In this document: positions 1-5,483 of the stretch, in pieces | How the letters are laid out: each line of letters starts with the position of its first letter | How positions within the stretch are numbered: position 1 is the stretch's first letter | Origin: Desulfuromusa sp. | Lineage (GTDB): Bacteria; Desulfobacterota; Desulfuromonadia; Desulfuromonadales; Geopsychrobacteraceae | Direction: 5' to 3' | Length of the DNA stretch: 5,483 nt | Assembly: GCA_021157505.1 (NCBI GenBank) | Contig: JAGGWI010000020.1 | Location: forward strand, 1-5,483 | Notes under the pieces: generated by a model | The model's database searches: none | Told to the model about the DNA's origin: nothing | The model's input: only the letters and a program-made list of their open reading frames with translations | Translations under genes and position numbers: made by a program

Positions 1-1
1 C

Positions 2-226
2 CCCCGTGTTAATCGCCCGCGCGAGTGTCCACTTGGCGGGACCACTGCTGACGACATCTTTATATTTATCCCAGACCTCCGGTGTGCACACCTGTGCGCA
101 AAGTGAAGTAAGTTCAGCTGCACGCGCCGCCGCCATCTTCTCAGCCGGATATTCGTTTTCAGCGAGCGATTCTTCAAGTTTCAAATCGTAGTCAGGATCA
201 TAACCAGGCTTTTTTCCAAATAACAT
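2..226 (-). CDS. Unrecognised small protein, N-terminal 75 residues (3' end outside window)
   Basis: I do not recognise this protein. An ATG at 226-224 opens a frame that stays free of stops for 75 codons and runs off the left edge. The start is strongly supported by a perfect SD site (AAAGGAGG, 6 bases before the ATG). The protein starts MLFGKKPGYD and has a charged N-terminus. An Ala/Glu-rich, probably helical stretch follows (residues about 29-41), then two cysteines four apart (Cys43, Cys47) and a Trp-containing segment (PEVWDKYKD, then PAKWTLARAINTG). No signal peptide or membrane segment is visible in this part, so a cytoplasmic protein is likely. It is 211 bases downstream of the antiporter gene on the same strand and may be read through from that operon or have its own promoter. 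Full length and function cannot be judged from the fragment. The coding call is fairly sure and the function is unknown. Confidence 0.75.
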   Translation of the reverse strand, partial: MLFGKKPGYDPDYDLKLEESLAENEYPAEKMAAARAAELTSLCAQVCTPEVWDKYKDVVSSGPAKWTLARAINTG

Positions 227-232
227 TTTGAG

Positions 233-240
233 CCTCCTTT
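233..240 (-). promoter_or_regulatory. Strong ribosome binding site of the left-edge small gene
   Basis: AAAGGAGG read on the minus strand, 6 bases before the ATG at 226. It is the best SD match in the window. It settles that the coding strand here is minus, although an open frame also exists on the plus strand over the same bases. Confidence 0.8.
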
Positions 241-278
241 GAAAGCACAACAACAGCCAATCAATATTCTCCCAAAAA

Positions 279-407
279 TCACTTTAACCTGTTCATCAAA
301 GCGTCAATAATGACCTCATCGGGAGCAGGGATAACTACGGTTTCCAGAAGGTATCGATCAAGAGCCCCCCGTGCAGCAGCAACCGCTTCGGTCACTTCAG
401 CAAGATC
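279..407 (-). pseudogene. Possible remnant of a BMC (microcompartment shell) domain, C-terminal end
   Basis: Between an in-frame TAA (410-408) and a TGA (281-279) lies a 42-codon open stretch with protein-like composition. It starts DLAEVTEAVAAARGAL, continues DRYLLETVVIPAPDEV and ends IIDALMNRLK. The pattern resembles the end of BMC shell domains: a GD-x-x-x-V-x-x-A-V-x-A-A helix, a strand ending V-I-P-x-P, then a short helix. The only possible start is a GTG at 395, and it has no SD site. The upstream half of a BMC domain (about 90 residues in all) is absent, because the antiporter gene ends at 438. The simplest reading is a decayed fragment left by a deletion. Alternatives are a small non-canonical gene or chance resemblance. 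The BMC assignment is inference from motif pattern only. Confidence 0.35.
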
Positions 408-437
408 TTAAAATAGGATTTCCCGAATGGCAGTCGG

Positions 438-2201
438 TTATGTCAGTTGCAATGCAATCATATCAGGAGACAGAATTTTTTCATCGTTTTCAGCGACAAT
501 TACCCGACCTTTTTCAATGAAGAACAGCGGAAAGAGCATATTCTCCGGCATTTCATAACTATCACCAGCTTTTTTCAGGTCATAACGTTGTACGCTGAGT
601 CGCCCTGAGGTTAATTTATCGTTCAGGGTATTGACAGAAAGTTTCATATCAAAAGCCAGCTTGCCTTCAAAGTTGAGTAAAACATCATCCGTAATATTGG
701 ACATGAAAGTATTAACGACCTGGTAGGCATTTTCCATACCTAACAGCTTTCGTCCCAAGCGGCAGACAAGGGTATTAGTCTGGTCATTATCGGTCAGCGC
801 CAGCATCGTTCCCATTCGTTCCAGTCCTAGTTCCTCCAGGGTCTCTTCATCCATAATGTTGCATTCATGGACATCCAGCTCCTGGCTACGAGCTTCCTCG
901 ATATACTCGGCATTGTTATCGACCAACTTGACCGGGATGCCGACATCGTTAAAGTGCTTGGCAATAGCAATTGAGAAAGGATGGACACCGACCAGCAGAA
1001 ACCCATCGCGGGGCAAGGCATTGACACCAAGTAAGTTCGCAACCGGGCTGATCGTCAGCCCCTGCAGAACAACAGTGGAGATTATGATGAGGAATATGAT
1101 GGTTTCCAGAGCTTCTGCCTGAGGAAAATGGTGCTCAACCAGTACAAAAGTAAAGAGTGAAGCCGTTGCCGCAGCAATAATCCCCCGGGGGGCGATCCAG
1201 GTCAGGAACAGCTTTTCCCGCAGGTTGAGAGACGTACCAGCCGTTGTCAGAAAGACCATTAACGGTCTGGCAACAAACAGAACAGCCAGAACAACCAGGA
1301 TAATTTTCCATCCGTAGCGGGTGATGTTACCAAGATCAATTCGTGAAGAGAGCAGAACAAACAATATCGAAATGATAAGTGTCGACAACCCTTCTTTAAA
1401 TTCTCGAATTCTTTCTATGGCAGGGTGTTTAAACTGACCAAGCATCAAGCCAGCAATCGTGGCAGTGAGTAAGCCGGACTCGGAAGCGAAATGATTGGAA
1501 ACCCAATAAGTAAAGATAACGATACTCAGGATACTCAGACTCAAGTGCTCGTGGATGATCAGTTTTCTAGGGACCAGATAAACCAGGAATTTCCCTGTCA
1601 GATAACCAACGACAACGCCCACAACAACTCGAGAAAGGAAGTGACCGAGTGTTTGCAGATGGGTGTTGGATTCCGAGATGATAAAGTGCAGCACCACGAC
1701 CATTATTATGGCACCAACGGCATCAACAATGATCGATTCCCAAGTCAGGATCTCTTTTAAGTTTTTAGCGATCCTGACTCGCGCCAATAAAGGCGCAATC
1801 ACAGTCGGTCCGGAAACGACCAGAATTGACCCGGTCAGGAAAGATATTCCCCAATTGATGCCCAGGATATAATGCACGCAGACAGCTATCACGACCATGG
1901 TGATGATCGGGCCAAAAATGATGATATTAAAGATGGCCCTGGGCGCGAGCTTCAGATCGGCGAGATTGAGCGTCATCCCACCTTCAAAGAGAATAATGGC
2001 AACGGCTACCGAGATCAGGGCCGCCGTTACCTCCGGGATCTGATCCGTATGCAAAAGACCTAACACCTGCGGACCGGCAAGAATGCCAAACCCCATCAAC
2101 AGAATTATCCCTGGGATTTTAAGGCGTAAAGCGATGAACTGCGCCAGCATACCGAGAAAAATTGCGATGCTCAGAGTCTGGAGAATAATTTCGTTTTCCA
2201 T
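438..2201 (-). CDS. CPA1-type cation/proton antiporter with C-terminal RCK (TrkA-N) domain
   Basis: An inner-membrane antiporter, likely exchanging Na+ or K+ for H+, of 587 residues. Residues 1-395 form the transport domain, with a dozen or so hydrophobic segments. Family marks are LFEGGMTLNL (71-80), SGPTVIAPLL (130-139), WESIIVDAVGAI (154-165, acidic residues Glu155 and Asp160) and the late-helix WIAPRGI (335-341, Arg339). Residues about 399-490 look like an RCK/TrkA-N Rossmann domain: strand FLLVGV, the acidic end of strand 2 in KLVDNN, and MLALTDND. About 100 residues of unassigned cytoplasmic tail follow. The Asn-Asp pair of classical NhaP is Val-Asp here, and the Rossmann glycine motif is GVHPFS instead of GxGxxG, so nucleotide binding may be altered or lost. 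The ATG lies 15 bases after the STAS stop with only a weak, close SD (GGTGGG, 3 bases away), suggesting translational coupling. Ion specificity cannot be told from sequence. Confidence 0.9.
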   Translation of the reverse strand: MENEIILQTLSIAIFLGMLAQFIALRLKIPGIILLMGFGILAGPQVLGLLHTDQIPEVTAALISVAVAIILFEGGMTLNLADLKLAPRAIFNIIIFGPIITMVVIAVCVHYILGINWGISFLTGSILVVSGPTVIAPLLARVRIAKNLKEILTWESIIVDAVGAIIMVVVLHFIISESNTHLQTLGHFLSRVVVGVVVGYLTGKFLVYLVPRKLIIHEHLSLSILSIVIFTYWVSNHFASESGLLTATIAGLMLGQFKHPAIERIREFKEGLSTLIISILFVLLSSRIDLGNITRYGWKIILVVLAVLFVARPLMVFLTTAGTSLNLREKLFLTWIAPRGIIAAATASLFTFVLVEHHFPQAEALETIIFLIIISTVVLQGLTISPVANLLGVNALPRDGFLLVGVHPFSIAIAKHFNDVGIPVKLVDNNAEYIEEARSQELDVHECNIMDEETLEELGLERMGTMLALTDNDQTNTLVCRLGRKLLGMENAYQVVNTFMSNITDDVLLNFEGKLAFDMKLSVNTLNDKLTSGRLSVQRYDLKKAGDSYEMPENMLFPLFFIEKGRVIVAENDEKILSPDMIALQLT

Positions 2202-2216
2202 TAACCCACCAACCCG

Positions 2217-2546
2217 TTACCCGAAGGTGGCAATACAGTTATCTACAGAGTCGTGACAATCGATAATGCCCATGAAACCACTCAATTCGAGGACCTCCCT
2301 GATCTGGTCATTAAGGTTGCACAGGCCAAACTTCCCGCCACCTTTTTTCATCTGCTTTGCAGTTTTCAGAAGCACGCGCAACCCGGCACTTGAGATGTAA
2401 TCGACCTGAGAAAAATCGATCACCATCTTGCCATCGCCATCACCAATGTTCTCCCAGATGACCTTTTCAACTTCGGGGGCTGTGTTGGTGTCAACACGAT
2501 GGCGTGGGGCAAGAATTGTTACGTCTCCACGGTTTTCTACCAGCAT
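2217..2546 (-). CDS. STAS-domain anti-sigma-factor antagonist (RsbV/SpoIIAA type)
   Basis: A 109-residue single-domain cytoplasmic protein, the usual length for free STAS antagonists. In partner switching, the unphosphorylated form binds an RsbW-like kinase and frees that kinase's other target. The kinase inactivates it by phosphorylating a serine, and a PP2C phosphatase restores it. The conserved loop is visible as VDYISSAGLRVLL (48-60), with Ser52-Ser53 at the place of the phosphoacceptor. It is preceded by the strand KMVIDFSQV (40-48) and followed by the typical KKGGGKFGLCNLND and VLELSGFMGII segments. It sits 27 bases after the transporter gene and 15 before the antiporter gene. Both a candidate kinase and a candidate phosphatase are encoded in the gene at 4363-5483. 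The start is supported by AAGGAG six bases upstream. The domain call is firm; its binding partner is inferred from context. Confidence 0.93.
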   Translation of the reverse strand: MLVENRGDVTILAPRHRVDTNTAPEVEKVIWENIGDGDGKMVIDFSQVDYISSAGLRVLLKTAKQMKKGGGKFGLCNLNDQIREVLELSGFMGIIDCHDSVDNCIATFG

Positions 2547-2552
2547 AGAATT

Positions 2553-2558
2553 CTCCTT
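2553..2558 (-). promoter_or_regulatory. Ribosome binding site of the STAS gene
   Basis: AAGGAG on the minus strand, 6 bases before the ATG at 2546, in the 27-base gap after the transporter stop codon. It is stronger than the SD of the antiporter gene that follows, so the STAS protein may be made in higher amounts than the antiporter. Confidence 0.75.
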
Positions 2559-2573
2559 ATTCTTTGTTGAATA

Positions 2574-4352
2574 TTAGTGATCAAAGACAAGCTTCAGTGT
2601 AGCACGACCATTATCTGATTTACTTTCAACCTTGTCTGCCAGCTGGCTAATCAGCATGCCAGAAACATTAGACACCATCTCATCAAGAGCATCATCGTCG
2701 TCATCATCCAGCAGATCTTCCAATGAAAGTGGTTTGGCGATAGACAGATTGATCGGTTCACCTGCGTAATCCAGTTCCAGAACAATTTTGTATTCATCAT
2801 AAGAAACCTTCAGGTCTACCGGCCAGTTGGTAATACCGGAGCCACTAAGCTTTTCCAGAGCTTCACCGACCGCTATCCCGGCTCGCATCATGACCTGACG
2901 TCTGGCTCCCCAGTCTTCACCCTTCTCTTCGAGAAAATCTGTCAACTTGGTCAAAGAATCAATACCGGTCAACTGTAGGGTTCCGGATTGGGCAATGCCG
3001 ATCCGAAAAATCATATTAAGAGTCATGGCAGTGACGGTACCGAGAGTCAGTGCCGACCCAAGAATCGGCTTCAGGTTTTCCGGAGCACCGGAAATTATTT
3101 CGGGCATCAGCAGAACCACAGATCCAACCGTTATCCCCAGGCCAATCATAAACATTCTGCGGCTGTTCAACATGCGGGACAGAACCAGCTCCATGCCGGC
3201 AACCAGCATATACCCGGCAGTGTAAACAAGAATTGCCCCGACAATAGGCTGTGGTATCAGGGTAATAAAAGTTGCTACTTGAGGGAAAAATGCCAAAACT
3301 ACCAGCATCAACCCGGCAATCTGACCGACTCGCCTTGAAGCCACACCAGAGGCATGTACCAGACCAAGATTTGCTGATGAAGTACCAATTGAGTTAGTCC
3401 CGAACAATCCGGCCAGCAGAACTCCAATCCCATGGCAGGTGACCAAACGGGCGATCATCGGCATGTCAGCCCGGTGCCATTTAGCATTATTGATCTTATC
3501 AATGGCCACTCCGGTGCCGATGCTGTCAACTGCAGAGATCACTTCGATAAGAAGTATCGGTATGGTCGCAGCCAACACCAGAGTAGGGGTCGGGAGGGGA
3601 TAACCACTGAAGGGAAGTGAAAAGAGCGGCTGCTCGGTAACTGCCTGGAGTTCTGTTTGCCCAAATCGTCCCAGAATAGTAGCGACAATTAGACCGGAAG
3701 AGGTGCCGATCACAACAGCAAACAGCTTTAAACGACCAGAGGTCCAGACTGATAGGCCAATAATAACCACAAGCACGGTCGTGGCGATTAATATTGAAGG
3801 TGTATCAAGCCCCGACTCGCTAAAACCGGTAAACCGCCTGACTCCTCCTTCGACAAGGCTGAGACCGAGGAGGACAAGCAGAACACCGGCAACTTCTGCC
3901 GGGAAGACAGAGCGTAGTTTCGGCAGAAGCCGGGAAAAGCTCATCACAACAATTCCGGAGAGGATTGTCGCGCCAGCTGCAGCACCGATGCCGAAAGTCA
4001 CACTGACGGCAATAAAGCCTGCCATGGTCACCGGAGTGGGAAGATGGACGACCAGATGGCCAGAACCAAACCTGGACATTGTCCCTTGCAGGAAGGTAGC
4101 AATTCCTGCTGCAACGATCGCCATAGAGACAAATCCTCGCAGTTCCTCCTGTGACAAACCAATTTCACGACCGACAATGACCGTATAAACAACCAGCATC
4201 AGCAGAACGATGGCATGCTGCCCAGCTACGGCAAAGGCCGTTGGTAGCCCGGGGGTTTCCTCGGCGATATACAGCATACCCTTGGGCTTTGTTCGCTCTG
4301 TTTCTTCGAAAGCCGGGAACACTGTATTTAACAATTTTGACCAACCGGACAA
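2574..4352 (-). CDS. NCS2-family (xanthine/uracil permease-like) transporter with C-terminal RsbW-like pseudo-kinase domain
   Basis: A 592-residue inner-membrane protein (numbering from TTG 4352). Residues about 30-455 are an NCS2 transport core with about 13-14 hydrophobic segments. Family marks are AGQHAIVLL (43-51), GIATFLQG (83-90), VFPAEVAGVLLVLLGLSL (149-166), SAVDSIGTGVA (273-283), TSSANLGLVHASGVASRRVG (324-343) and IPQPIVGAILV (366-376). The NCS2 site Glu of helix 8 is Asp276, and the Gln of the Q-N-x-G motif is Ala327 (A-N-L-G), so the substrate may not be a standard nucleobase. NCS2 members are usually about 430-500 residues; the extra C-terminus (about 464-592) resembles a HATPase/RsbW fold with VGEALEKL, DYAGEPIN and SGMLISQLADKVE in N-, G1- and G2-box places. 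The N-box Asn is Lys and the G1 Asp is Tyr, so ATP binding is doubtful. TTG 4352 is preferred over the in-frame TTG at 4373 because AAGGAG lies 6 bases before it. Confidence 0.85.
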   Translation of the reverse strand: MSGWSKLLNTVFPAFEETERTKPKGMLYIAEETPGLPTAFAVAGQHAIVLLMLVVYTVIVGREIGLSQEELRGFVSMAIVAAGIATFLQGTMSRFGSGHLVVHLPTPVTMAGFIAVSVTFGIGAAAGATILSGIVVMSFSRLLPKLRSVFPAEVAGVLLVLLGLSLVEGGVRRFTGFSESGLDTPSILIATTVLVVIIGLSVWTSGRLKLFAVVIGTSSGLIVATILGRFGQTELQAVTEQPLFSLPFSGYPLPTPTLVLAATIPILLIEVISAVDSIGTGVAIDKINNAKWHRADMPMIARLVTCHGIGVLLAGLFGTNSIGTSSANLGLVHASGVASRRVGQIAGLMLVVLAFFPQVATFITLIPQPIVGAILVYTAGYMLVAGMELVLSRMLNSRRMFMIGLGITVGSVVLLMPEIISGAPENLKPILGSALTLGTVTAMTLNMIFRIGIAQSGTLQLTGIDSLTKLTDFLEEKGEDWGARRQVMMRAGIAVGEALEKLSGSGITNWPVDLKVSYDEYKIVLELDYAGEPINLSIAKPLSLEDLLDDDDDDALDEMVSNVSGMLISQLADKVESKSDNGRATLKLVFDH

Positions 4353-4358
4353 AGGGCT

Positions 4359-4364
4359 CTCCTT
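4359..4364 (-). promoter_or_regulatory. Ribosome binding site that sets the transporter start at TTG 4352
   Basis: AAGGAG overlaps the stop codon (4365-4363) of the upstream phosphatase gene and is 6 bases before TTG 4352. The longer reading frame starting at TTG 4373 has no comparable SD and would place this site inside its own coding sequence. The SD/stop overlap suggests translational coupling, and the TTG start suggests modest expression. Confidence 0.65.
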
Positions 4365-5483
4365 ACTCCTCAAATCGTTTTATCAGGGTTAGTACATTCT
4401 GATTGACCTTCCGTTCATAACTGACATCATCCATGACGTTACGCACCAGATGTACACCTAAACCACCAATCTCACGTTCTTCAATCGAAAGAGTTGTGTC
4501 TGGGTCATCCAGACTAAAGGGGTTAAACGGGATACCATCGTCACGAATCACAACAGACAGATAGCTTGGGTAGACATCCACCTGAATATCTATCGTATGT
4601 TCATCGTCATCGTGATAACCGTACGAGATCGTATTGTTAAGCAGTTCGTCAAAAACCATGGCCACCTGACTCTGAACAGCAAGCGATAGCCCGGCCTGTT
4701 CTGCAAAGGCTTCAAAAGCATCCTGGAAACTTGACATCTGCTCCAGATTGTTGATGAGTGCTGTCTCTAAATGTTTGCCACAACCTGCATCCGGATCGCC
4801 GTTGAAGATCAAGCTTAAGATGGTGATGTCATCAGCCTGCCCGGCATCCTGTTCAAAGTCCTTGACCGAGGTCATGATGGCTTGATTCAGGCTCTGACTA
4901 TCAGCAAATGCTTGCGAAGCCAGCAGGCTTTCCAGGCGGTGTTCCTCGAACAAGGCCTCATTCGGATCCATTGCTTCTGTGACGCCGTCGGTAAAGAGAA
5001 CCAGGGCATCGCCTTCCTCAAGTTTTATACAACTCTCTTTAAAGGCCAGACCTTCCACTGCCCCAGCTACCGGGCCATGTCTTTCCGCCAGCCGTGTGAC
5101 TTCACCTGAATTCTTTCTGATATTCGGCGGGTTGTGGCCGGCATTGGTGTAAACCAGCTCCCCGGTTTTGACATTCAGAAATGCCAGAAAAAGCGTGATG
5201 AACATGCAGGATTCATTGCCTTCACAGAGCGCATCATTCACATAGGTCATGATGCTGGCCGGAGAATTATCACTCGATCCCCGCGACTTGATCAGGGTCT
5301 TGCCGACCGCCATAAATAGAGCGGCAGGAACACCTTTGCCGGAGACATCGCCAATGCAGAGGCAGAGCCGATCCTGATCGACAAAGAAAAAGTCGTAGAA
5401 ATCTCCACCAACCTCCCGGGCCGGGAGGATCGTCGCAGAGAGATCGAACTCCTTTCGATCAGCATAGACCGGGAAATCCTGGC
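4363..5483 (-). CDS. SpoIIE/RsbU-type PP2C phosphatase fused to RsbW-like HATPase kinase domain (N-terminus outside window)
   Basis: 372 codons are visible; the frame is open to the right edge, so ATG 5313 is internal and not the start. Visible residues about 10-225 are a PP2C (SpoIIE) domain that dephosphorylates STAS proteins. Its metal-binding motifs are intact: REVGGDFYDF (22-31), GDVSGKG (44-50), LFTDGVTEA (162-170) and ADDITILSL (216-224). Residues about 236-372 are a HATPase domain of the RsbW/SpoIIAB anti-sigma kinase class, with an intact N-box FDELLNN (277-283), G1 box RDDGIPFNP (313-321) and G2 box GGLGVHLVRNVMDD (339-352). Antagonist kinase and phosphatase are therefore in one chain. 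A sensor or receiver domain usually precedes this type and would be off the window. The stop is 10 bases before the transporter start. The likely substrate is the STAS protein at 2217-2546. The family call is firm; the target is inferred. Confidence 0.95.
   Translation of the reverse strand, partial: QDFPVYADRKEFDLSATILPAREVGGDFYDFFFVDQDRLCLCIGDVSGKGVPAALFMAVGKTLIKSRGSSDNSPASIMTYVNDALCEGNESCMFITLFLAFLNVKTGELVYTNAGHNPPNIRKNSGEVTRLAERHGPVAGAVEGLAFKESCIKLEEGDALVLFTDGVTEAMDPNEALFEEHRLESLLASQAFADSQSLNQAIMTSVKDFEQDAGQADDITILSLIFNGDPDAGCGKHLETALINNLEQMSSFQDAFEAFAEQAGLSLAVQSQVAMVFDELLNNTISYGYHDDDEHTIDIQVDVYPSYLSVVIRDDGIPFNPFSLDDPDTTLSIEEREIGGLGVHLVRNVMDDVSYERKVNQNVLTLIKRFEE

Larger units (their letters stand above)
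227..437. other. Gap between antiporter gene and small gene
   Basis: This 211-base stretch separates the operon end from the left-edge gene. It contains the BMC-like remnant (279-407) and the SD site of the small gene (233-240). I see no stable GC-rich hairpin followed by a T run that would act as an intrinsic terminator on the minus strand, and no well-spaced sigma-70 promoter. Read-through from the antiporter gene into the small gene is therefore possible. Confidence 0.5.

Noticed and set aside
6..191. 61-codon open frame on the plus strand near the left edge
   Set aside because: It lies antisense to the small minus-strand gene, which has a perfect SD site and protein-like composition; the plus-strand frame has no SD and only 5 bases of sequence upstream.
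245..260. Sigma-54-like GG-N10-GC element (TTGGC ... GTGCT) before the small gene
   Set aside because: The spacing fits, but several -24/-12 consensus bases are wrong, and the expected transcript start would fall inside the SD site, removing the ribosome signal.
827..1122. Overlapping open frames on both strands inside the antiporter RCK region
   Set aside because: They are alternative-frame shadows of the antiporter gene, without SD sites or recognisable products.
3703..4188. 161-codon open frame on the plus strand opposite the transporter
   Set aside because: It is fully antisense to clear NCS2 membrane helices, and its product is Thr/Pro/Arg-rich with no family resemblance, typical of a shadow frame.
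2574..4352. Calling the transporter a SulP sulfate permease because a STAS gene follows
   Set aside because: The core motifs (GQH, FPAEVAGVLL, SANLG-x4-SGVASR) fit NCS2 better, and the C-terminal domain is not a STAS domain.
4363..5313. Treating ATG 5313 as the start of the phosphatase gene
   Set aside because: The frame continues open to the right edge and encodes essential PP2C motifs (GGDFYD, GDVSGKG) upstream of this methionine, so the gene is cut by the window and not started there.

Overview
This window reads as one strand (minus) of a bacterial chromosome. It holds a tightly packed gene set transcribed from high to low coordinates. The organism looks like a Gram-negative, free-living bacterium. 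Base composition is moderate (near 50% GC by eye), Shine-Dalgarno (SD) sites are of the AAGGAG type, and a fused PP2C phosphatase/anti-sigma kinase lies beside a free STAS protein. That arrangement is common in, for example, the former Deltaproteobacteria. The lineage is a guess, because no marker gene is present.

Layout in transcription order: (1) 5483-4363, the C-terminal part of a SpoIIE/RsbU-type PP2C phosphatase fused to an RsbW-like HATPase domain; its N-terminus lies outside the window. (2) 4352-2574, an NCS2-type (xanthine/uracil permease family) membrane transporter. It carries an extra cytoplasmic C-terminal domain that aligns with the RsbW-like domain of gene 1 but has lost key ATP-binding residues. 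(3) 2546-2217, a free STAS-domain anti-sigma-factor antagonist (RsbV/SpoIIAA type). (4) 2201-438, a CPA1-type cation/proton antiporter with a C-terminal RCK (TrkA-N) domain. Gaps between genes 1-4 are 10, 27 and 15 bases, so they very probably form one operon. (5) A 211-base gap holding a 42-codon open stretch without a good start, which resembles the C-terminal end of a bacterial microcompartment (BMC) shell domain and may be a gene remnant. (6) 226 to the left edge, the start of a small unrecognised protein with an excellent SD site.

Working idea: genes 1-3 form a partner-switching circuit. The kinase domain phosphorylates and the phosphatase domain dephosphorylates the STAS protein, and the circuit's output may be the transporter rather than, or as well as, a sigma factor. 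NCS2 shares its 7+7 inverted-repeat fold with SulP transporters, which carry their own STAS domain. Here the transporter instead carries a kinase-like domain and the STAS protein is a separate gene. With the downstream antiporter, the operon could couple a signal to membrane transport and ion or pH homeostasis. No sigma factor, convincing promoter or terminator is visible in the window.
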